A stretch of 25,382 nucleotides of DNA from Alphaproteobacteria bacterium (GTDB taxonomy: Bacteria; Pseudomonadota; Alphaproteobacteria; UBA3830), in NCBI GenBank assembly GCA_025998735.1, contig BNWJ01000008.1, positions 1-25,382 on the forward strand. Direction: 5' to 3'. The notes beneath the pieces were generated by a model. That model was not told where the DNA came from. It saw only the letters and a program-made list of their open reading frames with translations, and did no database searches. Numbering within the stretch: the stretch's first letter is position 1; each line of letters opens with the position of its first letter. The translations under genes and the position numbers were made by a program. This document shows positions 8,112 to 16,097 of the stretch, one piece after another.

Positions 8112-10691
8112 TCATAGTGTAGCCCCTTTCATTCTTAAAAAAGCAACAACTTCCCGATGTCCAGGTGATTCCGACTCGTGTGCCATAGCAGCCCACAATG
8201 GTGTATGTAATGCGTAGTTTCGCGCATTTATGTCAGCCCCATTATTAAATAGCATCTCAACGATATTTTTTTGCCCACGCTCTGCTGCCAAATACAGCGC
8301 TGTACATCCATCTCGATTTTGTGTGTTAAGCCCATCGGTGGGTTTAAAGCACTGTTCTAACATCGCTGCTGTACATCCTTCCCAGCCTTGCGCAGGAACC
8401 ACACAGGTGAGTTTAAAGCACTTTACCAATGGTTCGATTATTTCTTTGAGCGAACAATTGTTCAAAATGGCCTTATGCAATATAGTATTACCGTCCGAGT
8501 ATGTTGCGCCAGCTAAAGCTTCAATGTTACAAATAGATGTTTCTAAACCTTTTAAGTTTTCTTTCGCAAGAACCCTATCCAGAACTGAATCAACGCAATC
8601 TATTGTCAAATGTGAGTTTATGAGTTCCTCTATAGTTGTCGATTTTGCTTGTCTTCGTTTCATTTGTGGTCCCGCTGCGTGTGGTGTCTGATTTCGTGCT
8701 GCAGATTGAATTCTTAGTGGATTTTCATAAGGAGCTGCTCCCCACGGAGTTCTCAATGATCCGTCTAATTCATGAGTATACTCCTCCAATATTTTTTCCA
8801 TGGAATCATCTCCAGTTGGAAGATCTGCAGGCAATTCGTATTTTTCTAGTTCAGCTGTCCTTGGTACTGCTTGACCTTTGGCAACTAACTTCCACAGAGG
8901 CAACATTTGTATCTCTTTCTTTTGAAACACCTCACTTTGCGCAAGGCTGCTGCCGCTTGCTTTTCCATCATCTATCAATGCACGTACCATCACATTCATA
9001 TTATCTTCGACAAACATTCTCAAAGACTTGTATTTTTTATATTGGTCTACAGAGCCTGCGATTGTCAGCAACGCCAAAATACGTCCCAACGCTGAAGAAA
9101 ACGCAACTGGTCTTGTAAATGGATTGACGGCGTGAGAAAATCTGCCAGCTTTCAATCTGGCTCTATCCAAAAAAGAATTATGATTGTCTCTATCAATAAT
9201 AAGTACAGGCTTCCCATCGCTATCCTTTTCAACAACGGCCCCAAAGATTGTCAGCATTTCTTCTTCATTGCTCCAATAATTCGCACAAGAAAACATAAAT
9301 TCGGTTATAATATCAGCGGTTAATTCTTTTTGAGAATTAGAACCTTTTACCTTATTTTCGGCGGCATCAAGATGTGCTTCATATCCTGCTGCATTTATCA
9401 ACAGTTGTATTGGATGGCCATGGCTATCTACTCCTGGATTTTTAATGACATTCCACAATGCATTCAAGTCCTCTAGTAATTTTGCATAAGCCTTACTACC
9501 AAAATCGAGCATATATGACATCACCATATCATAAAATTGTTTGCGTAAATCAGCATTGAGCGATGGATATAAGTTATTTCTTATAGCATCAATAATATCT
9601 CCGTGAAGCGTGTCGTCTAGTATCGCAATTTTTTTTGGCATAGAACCAAATAATATGTAATGATAGAAATGAGTTAGCTCATGCATAAGCGTACCTGCAA
9701 CATATTCCTGATCTGATAGATCGCTTTCAAAGCTCTTTTCAACTCTAGTTAAATTCAAGAAAAGCGCATTAGGATTGTAGCTAATTCCATTTCCATGTGG
9801 ATCATCACTTGGGGGATCTATTATGCGGATAGCACTGTTGAATTTGTGAGAAAACCCAAAGTGTAATTTTGCATACTCTGGGTTCAGTTTCAACAAAAGC
9901 AACGATATCAGTCTCTTGGCACCGTGTGGGTTTCCTGCCATTTCAAAAAGGGCCTTTTCAAAAAGAACCATTTGTGGGGTGCCTTCCTCTAAATCTTCGA
10001 TATTAAACAACCTCCTGATGCTTTCTTTGTAAAGAAATTTTGCGTATTTAGGGGCAAGATAATGTGGAATATCAATGCCTGGATTTCTCTCGTCTCCATC
10101 TAGAGATTTTTGTATATTGTGGGCTTTTGCATGTATAAAAATCAAAGCATCAAATAATTTCTGTTCATCAGGATCGAGTCCTTTCCTTAATGATGAATCC
10201 TCAAAGAGTTCAACAAGCTTTTCTCCGGAAATTTTATATATATTCATTCCGTCTTTCCTCTCTTGGGAAAAATACCATTGCCTCTGAATATTCGAATATT
10301 TTTCTAACCACTCACCCCTATCTATTCGATCTAGCACCTGATTCAATCTCGCTTTTTCCCCATCATTTAGCCCCTCTAGTTCAAATTTCAGTTCTAGATG
10401 CGTTTTCTCCTGCTTTAGCGATAGATTCTCATCCGTTTCCTTATTCGGCTGCTTCTGCAGCCACTGCAGCATCTCTTGATGTCGCAGCAGCGCTTTCTGC
10501 TTCTTCTTGCCCTCTTTCCCTAGTGCTTCAATTTGCTCTAGTTTTTCCAGTTCCTGCTGCATTTTCCGCTGCAGACGCTCATCTTCTTCTTTTGAAATAA
10601 GCTGATATTGCTGTACAGCATAAGCTGTATCTACAACCGAAAGCGCCAGCATTACGCCAGATACCATTGCACATAAAATTCTCTCTCTCAT
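8112..10691 (-). CDS. Exported ankyrin-repeat protein with HExxH metalloprotease motif
   Basis: The 859-residue protein has a signal peptide (residues 1-25, cleavage after AYA). A charged coiled coil follows at about 32-115. Residues 333-349 read GTLMHELTHFYHYILFG, a zinc-protease helix with His337, Glu338 and His341. KELTAD at 455-460 offers a plausible third ligand, Glu456, in the ExxAD style of gluzincins. The C-terminus carries ankyrin repeats: DGNTILHKAI near 733, a divergent middle repeat, and DGCTALYLAAERGQKNIVEMLFNNGADINARN at 794-825 followed by a last partial repeat. I do not recognise the whole protein; the middle resembles no family I can name. A secreted protease that docks on host proteins through ankyrins is inferred. 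AGAGAGA lies before the ATG. Confidence 0.8.
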   Translation of the reverse strand: MRERILCAMVSGVMLALSVVDTAYAVQQYQLISKEEDERLQRKMQQELEKLEQIEALGKEGKKKQKALLRHQEMLQWLQKQPNKETDENLSLKQEKTHLELKFELEGLNDGEKARLNQVLDRIDRGEWLEKYSNIQRQWYFSQERKDGMNIYKISGEKLVELFEDSSLRKGLDPDEQKLFDALIFIHAKAHNIQKSLDGDERNPGIDIPHYLAPKYAKFLYKESIRRLFNIEDLEEGTPQMVLFEKALFEMAGNPHGAKRLISLLLLKLNPEYAKLHFGFSHKFNSAIRIIDPPSDDPHGNGISYNPNALFLNLTRVEKSFESDLSDQEYVAGTLMHELTHFYHYILFGSMPKKIAILDDTLHGDIIDAIRNNLYPSLNADLRKQFYDMVMSYMLDFGSKAYAKLLEDLNALWNVIKNPGVDSHGHPIQLLINAAGYEAHLDAAENKVKGSNSQKELTADIITEFMFSCANYWSNEEEMLTIFGAVVEKDSDGKPVLIIDRDNHNSFLDRARLKAGRFSHAVNPFTRPVAFSSALGRILALLTIAGSVDQYKKYKSLRMFVEDNMNVMVRALIDDGKASGSSLAQSEVFQKKEIQMLPLWKLVAKGQAVPRTAELEKYELPADLPTGDDSMEKILEEYTHELDGSLRTPWGAAPYENPLRIQSAARNQTPHAAGPQMKRRQAKSTTIEELINSHLTIDCVDSVLDRVLAKENLKGLETSICNIEALAGATYSDGNTILHKAILNNCSLKEIIEPLVKCFKLTCVVPAQGWEGCTAAMLEQCFKPTDGLNTQNRDGCTALYLAAERGQKNIVEMLFNNGADINARNYALHTPLWAAMAHESESPGHREVVAFLRMKGATL

Positions 10692-10914
10692 GTTTTTCTC
10701 TCTTGCTTAGCAAAAACGCAGACACTGTTCTCAGTATAAAGTATTTTGATCAACAAAGCAATTATTCAGATGCATTCTTGACATTTTTTTACTGTGAATT
10801 TTTCGATTTGCGTAAAATCTAAGCATTTCGATTGATACTTTGCAGCAATTGTAAAAAGAGATTTAATATTTTCACATAATCTCGTACAATAAAGATGTGT
10901 TATTGAGGACTGTC
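10692..10914. other. Divergent promoter region between the ankyrin protease and glmM
   Basis: This 223-bp AT-rich gap separates two divergent genes and must hold both promoters. TACAAT at 10885-10890 is a possible -10 for glmM. TTGACA at 10778-10783 is a perfect -35 word but has no good -10 at the right spacing. Confidence 0.3.
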
Positions 10915-12246
10915 ATGAAAAAATTATTTGGAACAGATGGAATCAGAGGGGAAGCCAACAGCCATCCAATGACGATTGACGTTTGCGCAGCTCTTGCCGA
11001 TGCGCTCGTGTACAAGTATTGCGATTTCACATACATGAAGCCAGTGATTTTCATAGGAAAAGATACGCGCATTTCCTGCAGTATATTTGAGCACGCCTTA
11101 GCTGCCAAGTTTTGCTCTCTGGGAGCGCACGTCAAGCTGCTGGGAATTATTCCAACGCCGATTTTAGCTGCGTACGTGATGAAATATCCCGCTCACCTGG
11201 GAATTATGATTTCCGCGTCCCACAATGTTTTTTCGGACAACGGCATAAAAATATTCAAGGGAAACGGGACGAAATTAACGGATGCAGAAGAAGAGGAAAT
11301 CGAATCCATCATGGAAGGAGGATTTAAATGCAAGAATCTTCTGGGAAAAGCGGTGGGGAGAAGCGATTTGGACGAAGATGGCATAAAGATATATTGCGAG
11401 AAAATCAGAAAAACGTTTCAGATCGAAAAAGCCGAAGCCAAAAAGGTAAAGCTGGTGGTTGACGTTGCCAATGGTTCTCTGTACAAAATAGCTCCTGAAA
11501 TTTTCGAGGGTTTTGGATTCAATGTTGTTTTCATAAATTGTACGCCTGATGGAATAAACATAAACAAAAGCTGCGGTGCAGCGCATCCGAAGGCGATTTC
11601 CGAAGCTGTCGTAAAATGCAAGGCGGACCTTGGCATAGCATTTGACGGTGACGGAGATCGCGTAATCATTGCGGATAATTACGGCAATATACTAGATGGG
11701 GATTACATATTGGCCATTTTGGCTGAGACTGAGGGCCTATACAACGAAGAAGTCGTGTCCACCATTATGGCCAACTTCGCCTTCGAGCGGCATTTGGGAT
11801 CCAAAGGTGTTCGTCTGGTGCGCACAAACGTTGGGGACAAATACATAGCTGAGTATATGCTGAATTCCGAGGTAAAAATCGGCGGGGAGCCGTCGGGGCA
11901 CATAATCATAAAGGATCATCTTCCCACCGGGGACGCTCTGTTTGCCGCTCTCAAGGTTCTGGAATATTCCATGAAATCTAAGAAAAGTATTGCCGACCTA
12001 TTGCGGATTTTCAAACCATATCCGTCCATAAGTCGCAGCGTAAAAGTGAAGGATAAGTCGATTATCGAGAACAGAGCCATACAGGTAGCCATCGAAGATT
12101 TCCAGGCGCAATTAGCAAACGAAGGTCGTCTGATCGTGCGCCAGTCCGGCACGGAGCCGATCATCAGAATATATGCCGAGGGAAACGATAAGCTGCTGAT
12201 GGAAAACATCGTGATCCAGCTGTCGCATCTAATCGAGAATCTATAA
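10915..12246 (+). CDS. glmM: Phosphoglucosamine mutase
   Basis: The 443-residue enzyme converts glucosamine-6-phosphate to glucosamine-1-phosphate on the route to UDP-GlcNAc, for peptidoglycan and LPS. All four family signatures are intact: FGTDGIRG at 5-12, the phosphoserine loop MISASHN with Ser102, the metal loop DGDGDR at 244-249, the sugar-binding GGEPSGH at 323-329, and the phosphate-binding RQSGTEP at 409-415. The start at 10915 has GAGG six bases upstream; an ATG-less extension of six codons is ignored. rmuC starts 12 bases downstream, so the two probably form an operon. Confidence 0.97.
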   Translation: MKKLFGTDGIRGEANSHPMTIDVCAALADALVYKYCDFTYMKPVIFIGKDTRISCSIFEHALAAKFCSLGAHVKLLGIIPTPILAAYVMKYPAHLGIMISASHNVFSDNGIKIFKGNGTKLTDAEEEEIESIMEGGFKCKNLLGKAVGRSDLDEDGIKIYCEKIRKTFQIEKAEAKKVKLVVDVANGSLYKIAPEIFEGFGFNVVFINCTPDGININKSCGAAHPKAISEAVVKCKADLGIAFDGDGDRVIIADNYGNILDGDYILAILAETEGLYNEEVVSTIMANFAFERHLGSKGVRLVRTNVGDKYIAEYMLNSEVKIGGEPSGHIIIKDHLPTGDALFAALKVLEYSMKSKKSIADLLRIFKPYPSISRSVKVKDKSIIENRAIQVAIEDFQAQLANEGRLIVRQSGTEPIIRIYAEGNDKLLMENIVIQLSHLIENL

Positions 12247-12258
12247 AGGAAATAACAT

Positions 12259-13638
12259 ATGATCGAATTATTGCTGATACCAGTAACCGTATGCTCTGGC
12301 TTTGTGATTTATCACCAGTGGACCAGAATAAAAGAACTCACTGCCAAAAACGCAAATTTGAGCGGCATTGAGGCTTCATATCAGAATCTTATGATGGAAA
12401 AAGTAAAGCTGGAGGGACGCTGCGAGCAACTGAATGACATATCTATCCGCCATGATGCACTTCTGCAGGAAAGATTGGATTTGGAAAGGAAAGTTGTTTT
12501 TTTGTCGGCCAGTCTGGAGCAAGAGAAGAAAAATCTTCTGGAAAAGGTAAAACTTCTGGAGAACGCCGAGCAGAAACTTTCCAATGAATTCAAGGCCATA
12601 AGTTCAGATGCTCTGGCGAAAAATAATCAGACGTTCCTGGATCTGGCCAAGACTGTTTTCGAGCAATTTCACGAGAAAACCAAGGCAGAAGTGTTCGGCG
12701 GCACCAAATCCATGAGCGATCTGGTAAATCCGATAAAATCAGCTTTGGAAAATGTTGGCGGCAAGCTGAACGAGCTGGAAAAGAGCAGAGTTGGTGCCTA
12801 CGAGGCCCTGAAACAGCAGGTGGGAGATCTGATAATTACGCAAAATTCCCTAAAAACCGAAACGAATCACCTGGTGTCCGCTCTAAAGGCTCCGACCGTA
12901 CGAGGACGCTGGGGCGAAATGCAACTGCGTCGAGTTGTGGAGCTAGCCGGCATGATGGAGCATTGCGATTTTAGAGAGCAGGTTTCGTCGGAAAATAGTG
13001 ACGGCGATCGGATTCGTCCGGACATGATAATATCGATGCCGGGAAATCAGCACATAGTGGTGGATGCCAAAGCGCCTCTGTTCGCGTATCTGGAGGCTCT
13101 TGAGACCAGGGACGAAAAAACCAGAAAAACGTTGCTGAAGGAGCATGCGAAACAGATCCGATCTCATGTAGCGACGCTGGCGAACAAACGATACTGGACG
13201 CAATTTCAGCCTGGACCGGAATTCGTTGTGTTATTTCTGCCGGGCGAGATCTTCTTCTCCATTGCCACGGAAAATGACCCATCCCTCATAGAGTTCGCCA
13301 TGCAGGAACGTGTGATAATTGCGACGCCGACCATATTGCTTGCCCTACTGCATACCATAGCGCTCGGATGGCGTCAGGACAATCTTTCCGAAAATGCCAG
13401 ATCCATCATAAAAATGGGACAGGAGCTCTACAAGCGCCTGTCTGACATGACACAGCACATATCGAGTCTTGGTAGAAACATCAATTCCGCAGTCCAAAGC
13501 TATAACTCCACCGTGGCATCGCTGGAAAGTCGCGTGCTCGTGAGCGCCAGAAAGTTCCGAGAACTCGAAGTGCACGAGAAAAACATCATCGAACTGAGCG
13601 CCATTGAAGACGATGTCCGGCAAATGAAGGCGGGGTGA
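12259..13638 (+). CDS. rmuC: DNA recombination protein RmuC
   Basis: The 459-residue protein has an N-terminal membrane anchor (about residues 1-18), a long coiled coil to about 120, and the RmuC nuclease-like domain. PTVRGRWGEMQLRRVVELAGM is the family's most conserved block, followed by RPDMIISMPGNQHIVVDAKAPL (the PD-(D/E)XK-like core) and PEFVVLFLPGEIFF. RmuC limits rearrangements at inverted repeats in E. coli; its exact reaction is unsettled. The gene follows glmM with AAAGGAAA as ribosome-binding site. Confidence 0.93.
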   Translation: MIELLLIPVTVCSGFVIYHQWTRIKELTAKNANLSGIEASYQNLMMEKVKLEGRCEQLNDISIRHDALLQERLDLERKVVFLSASLEQEKKNLLEKVKLLENAEQKLSNEFKAISSDALAKNNQTFLDLAKTVFEQFHEKTKAEVFGGTKSMSDLVNPIKSALENVGGKLNELEKSRVGAYEALKQQVGDLIITQNSLKTETNHLVSALKAPTVRGRWGEMQLRRVVELAGMMEHCDFREQVSSENSDGDRIRPDMIISMPGNQHIVVDAKAPLFAYLEALETRDEKTRKTLLKEHAKQIRSHVATLANKRYWTQFQPGPEFVVLFLPGEIFFSIATENDPSLIEFAMQERVIIATPTILLALLHTIALGWRQDNLSENARSIIKMGQELYKRLSDMTQHISSLGRNINSAVQSYNSTVASLESRVLVSARKFRELEVHEKNIIELSAIEDDVRQMKAG

Positions 13639-13656
13639 GCCACTTCCGAAGCGGCG

Positions 13657-13689
13657 GAGACGGCTTTCCAAGCGCAGAAAGCCGTTCTC
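13657..13689. terminator. Strong hairpin between convergent rmuC and MORN gene
   Basis: GAGA-CGGCTTTC pairs with GAAAGCCG-TTCTC through one bulged base, leaving an 8-nt loop. It lies 18 bases after the rmuC stop and just beyond the original stop of the convergent MORN gene (13698). There is no T-run on either side, so it is at best a non-canonical bidirectional terminator. Confidence 0.5.
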
Positions 13690-13766
13690 AAAGTCAGTTA
13701 CTGATCCTTCCAGCCCCATACCCTCGTTTTGCCCTGTCCTATAGTTTTTGTGGTTCCATTAGCATA

Positions 13767-13879
13767 GGTGTTAGCTAAGAGGAGAGTTGATTTAGATCAG
13801 ATTGCTGAAATTTCAGCGGGTTAAGATTGTTGAAAATTCAGTGTTTTCACAAAAATCAACTCTTTTCTTAGCTAACACC
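13767..13879. mobile_element. 113-bp MITE with 25-bp inverted repeats and 8-bp target duplication
   Basis: The arms at 13767-13791 (starting GGTGTTAGCTAAGA) and 13855-13879 are inverted repeats matching at 23 of 25 positions. Identical TTAGCATA sequences flank the element at 13759-13766 and 13880-13887. The centre holds a 14-bp palindrome at 13804-13817 and no gene. Removing the element and one duplication restores the interrupted MORN frame. The mobilising transposase is not in the window; 8-bp duplications fit several IS families. Confidence 0.92.
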
Positions 13880-14316
13880 TTAGCATATGTCATTGTACCA
13901 TGCTCTGGCTGTCCGTTTTCGAAGAATCCATCGAAGAGATCCCCGTTGGCGTATGTTATGGTTCCAAACCCGGTTGGAAATTCACCGGCGTGTTGTGTTT
14001 GCGAATAGATAGTCATATCGTTCACCTCTTTCATTCCCTGCTTTAGCCCCAAACCCCCAGGCCGTCCTTTATAGACATCACCGTCCAGGGTTGTCACAGT
14101 TACCGGAGTGATCGGTGTTATTTTTCCTTTTTCAAAGGTGGCTTCTAAGACGTTTCCATTAGGATATGTTAATGTTCCAAGCCCTTCTGGAGCATTGCTC
14201 TCGTTGAAAGGGCCGGCATATGCAGCCCCTCCGCATGCCAACACATCTCCTACAATTCCAAAACCTGCCACTGCCATCACGACAGCGCAGGCAGTGATCA
14301 ATTTATTAGCTTCCAT
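13813..14316 (-). CDS. Exported MORN-repeat protein, 3' end disrupted by a MITE
   Basis: As it stands, 167 residues. A signal peptide begins MEANKLITACAVVMAVAGFG. MORN-type units follow, such as GLGTLTYPNGNVLEATFEKG, FGTITYANGDLFDGFFENG and the start of a last one at HGTMTYA. There the MITE at 13767-13879 enters and supplies a foreign tail (KVLAKKRVDFCENTEF...). Without the insert the frame continues YANGTTKTIGQGKTRVWGWKDQ and stops at 13698, giving 165 residues. The loss is only about 22 residues, so the protein may still work. It is a paralogue of the gene at 14739-15383, with the same leader and promoter. GAGGAAA precedes the start. Confidence 0.82.
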   Translation of the reverse strand: MEANKLITACAVVMAVAGFGIVGDVLACGGAAYAGPFNESNAPEGLGTLTYPNGNVLEATFEKGKITPITPVTVTTLDGDVYKGRPGGLGLKQGMKEVNDMTIYSQTQHAGEFPTGFGTITYANGDLFDGFFENGQPEHGTMTYAKVLAKKRVDFCENTEFSTILTR

Positions 14317-14383
14317 TTTCGATTTCCTCATTAATAAAAAACTGAGCTTTTTTGGAAACATCCAAAATGCCCAAACTGAGAAT

Positions 14384-14412
14384 AATATATCATGCTTTTA
14401 AACAAAAATCAA
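14384..14412 (-). promoter_or_regulatory. Sigma-70-like promoter of MORN gene 2
   Basis: On the minus strand TTGATT (14412-14407) and TATATT (14389-14384) are spaced 17 bases. The same arrangement and flanking sequence precede the paralogue at 15383. The transcribed leader of about 60 nt contains a stem TTTTGG/CCAAAA shared with the paralogue. Confidence 0.7.
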
Positions 14413-14713
14413 GGGAAAAATGCGCAAAATGATAAAAATAAATGTCTTGATAAGCACGCGCATTGCTTGTGTAAGCGGATTTTCGCTGTCTATATTTCAA
14501 TATTTGCAGCAGTAGGCACAGCTCCTGCCAAGGATATTCTCTCACGCGTCGACAATCGTCACAAAATCGACTTGTCAATAACGGTTAACAGTTATGGTTA
14601 TGTGTGTCATTTTTCCTTTGTATTTGTTCTGGAATTTCCAGGAACCATGGCTTTCATAAATCCCTGGGATTTTCCGCCTCTTCCAACATCATTACACCAC
14701 TAATGTTTCAATA
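14413..14713. other. Gene-poor spacer between the two MORN paralogues
   Basis: I see no gene I can support here. The first 40 bases align with the upstream flank of the paralogue (around 15480-15520), showing that the duplicated unit reached about 130 bases before the start codon. The frame at 14392-14703 on the plus strand has no ribosome-binding site or family resemblance. Confidence 0.4.
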
Positions 14714-14748
14714 CATCTGTCATTTATACCTTGGCAGGTCAAGTGTAG
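14714..14748 (-). repeat. Dispersed 35-nt repeat, copy B
   Basis: Read on the minus strand this matches 3926-3960 at 30 of 35 positions, with CTTGACCTGCC shared exactly. It contains the TGA stop of the MORN gene that ends at 14739, so the last few codons of that gene may derive from the repeat. Confidence 0.5.
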
Positions 14749-15383
14749 CATTCCGAGCCGGCCTCCTCGCCTACCGGCCCAGTCGGCGGTTCCCGCAGCC
14801 ACAGCTTTCCCACAGTGTAATGTTCTACGCTTCCATCGGTGCCTTCTATGCTTCCCGTAAATGGTTTGCCTTCCATAATGTTTCCATCAAAAACGTCACC
14901 GTTGGAATATGTTATTGTTCCTTGTCCGCAAACCCCCAGGAATGTCCCTTTAACATACCCGACTTTGGGCCTGTATGTGCTGTATTTTGAAGCTGGCTGT
15001 TCGATCTGAAATTTAAGAGTCCCGCCACCGTCAAGCGTTAGTGTTCCACAAAGCGGTTGGCCCATAATAAACTTCCCTTCAAATACGTTACCTTTTCCAT
15101 ATTTAAATGTTCCATTTTCGTCAAAAGGATCACCTTTAGCATTGACTCCTCCGGTATATCTACCACCATTGTGTTCATTGATATCAGCTTCAACACATGG
15201 GCCGCAGTTGTACGGCTTATTTGTGACTTGTCCGACGGTCATCCATAACCAGGACTCGTCGACGTCATTCATAGCGTTGATAAGTTCGCGGTTGATATAT
15301 GTGCAACACACTTCTTCTGCAATTCCCAAACCTGCTACTACCACCATGGCAGTACAAGCGGCGATCAATTTATTAGTTTCCAT
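14739..15383 (-). CDS. Exported MORN-repeat protein (paralogue)
   Basis: The 214-residue protein has a signal peptide (METNKLIAACTAMVVVAGLG, about 22 residues) and a Cys-containing N-terminal part with CCTYINREL and CGPCVE. Degenerate MORN units follow: ENGTFKYGKGNVFEGKFIMG, GTLTLDGGGTLKF, and GQGTITYSNGDVFDGNIMEG. The extreme C-terminus is not MORN-like. I chose the start at 15383 because GAGGAG lies seven bases upstream and the signal peptide aligns with the neighbouring paralogue; longer reading starts inside the leader. Periplasmic or secreted location is inferred. Confidence 0.82.
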   Translation of the reverse strand: METNKLIAACTAMVVVAGLGIAEEVCCTYINRELINAMNDVDESWLWMTVGQVTNKPYNCGPCVEADINEHNGGRYTGGVNAKGDPFDENGTFKYGKGNVFEGKFIMGQPLCGTLTLDGGGTLKFQIEQPASKYSTYRPKVGYVKGTFLGVCGQGTITYSNGDVFDGNIMEGKPFTGSIEGTDGSVEHYTVGKLWLREPPTGPVGEEAGSECYT

Positions 15384-15449
15384 TTCGAACTCCTCATTAA
15401 TAAAAAAACTGAGCTTTTGGGAAATATCCAAAATGCCCAAACTGAGAAT

Positions 15450-15478
15450 AATATATCACGCCTTCAAATAAAAGTCAA
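15450..15478 (-). promoter_or_regulatory. Sigma-70-like promoter of MORN gene 3
   Basis: On the minus strand TTGACT (15478-15473) and TATATT (15455-15450) are spaced exactly 17 bases. The leader to the start codon at 15383 is conserved with the paralogue, including the TTTTGG/CCAAAA stem around 15411-15429. Confidence 0.75.
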
Positions 15479-15520
15479 ATAAAATACGCGCAAAATTACA
15501 AAAACAAATACCTTGATGAC

Positions 15521-15570
15521 TTACCACCCTTCTCGTCTTTTCATTCAAAATAAGATGTGCTAAGCTGTTG
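15521..15570. repeat. 50-bp dispersed repeat, copy 1
   Basis: The 50 bases starting TTACCACCCTTCTCGTC are identical to 25193-25242 in the same orientation; the flanks differ at both ends. Here it separates the duplicated MORN upstream region from an ISAzo13 transposase fragment that begins at the next base. It has no inverted ends. Confidence 0.9.
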
Positions 15571-15773
15571 TAAGTTCTGCCGTGATAGTCGCTCTGATTG
15601 GCGCTACCAAAACAACAAAGGGGCTGGCGGTACGATGCATTTTGGATGAAAATATTTATGAACCAGGACGAAAGGTCACGGATAACGAATTCAATGCAGT
15701 TAATATATGCCGTGATGATTTTCACGGTGAATGGAACTATGTCATTTCGCCTATAGAAAAGCAAAACCTCTAG
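15571..15773 (+). pseudogene. ISAzo13-type transposase, C-terminal fragment
   Basis: The frame ending at TAA 15771-15773 reads VIVALIGATKTTKGLAVRC, then LDENIYEPGRKVTDNEFNAV and DDFHGEWNYVISP. This matches the C-terminal end of ISAzo13-family transposases (stable I/TTTKxGL, LDxxxYxxGxKVxDxE, FHGEWNYxIxP) as I know the family. The rest of the enzyme is missing: upstream sequence switches to the 50-bp repeat at 15570. A stand-alone start at GTG 15582 is possible but has no role. Confidence 0.72.
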
Positions 15774-15889
15774 TTTATTTGGTAACAATTGCTTACTTGT
15801 TTTTATGTTAGTTATGGATCCCGACGTCGCCACGCTCCTCTGGATTGTAAGTTAGAGTGTGTCCAAAACCACCAAAAAGGTTTAGGATA

Positions 15890-16045
15890 TTCTCATTGGT
15901 TGTCTGTGGGGTGATCTCGCAGGCGCAGCACGGTAACCCGGCTCTGGATAAGGCCTAAAGAGCCTCTCGTCATCTTGGGAACCCTGCTGTTTCCATTCGT
16001 AGTTCGAATGGTAGTATGGGCTTCAAAGCCCGCTTACAATCAGGA
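15890..16045 (+). ncRNA. Candidate IS110 bridge RNA (seekRNA)
   Basis: Three stem-loops lie in a row before the transposase start: GGCTCT/AGAGCC at 15940-15964 with a 13-nt loop, CCATTCG/CGAATGG at 15993-16011, and GGGCTT/AAGCCC at 16018-16031. Upstream structured RNAs that guide target and donor recognition are established for the IS110 group (IS621). I have not identified the guide segments; the exact RNA ends are unknown. Confidence 0.5.
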
Positions 16046-16052
16046 GTTTAAC

Positions 16053-16097
16053 ATGAGTTCCGATCAATTCAAAAACTTTATTGGTGTCGATGCTTAA
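16053..16097 (+). pseudogene. IS110 transposase, severed N-terminus
   Basis: ATG at 16053, preceded by AGGAG, encodes MSSDQFKNFIGVDA and then hits TAA inside the MITE. GVD is the first catalytic block of the RuvC-like DEDD domain. The continuation VSKDKIDIF is found after the MITE at 16359 onward, in the same phase. Confidence 0.85.

Noticed and set aside
14392..14703. 103-residue plus-strand frame between MORN paralogues
   Set aside because: No ribosome-binding site, starts inside the opposing promoter, composition not protein-like.
15456..15833. 125-residue minus-strand frame
   Set aside because: It runs through the MORN promoter, the 50-bp repeat and the antisense of the ISAzo13 fragment, three unrelated pieces, and has no family resemblance.
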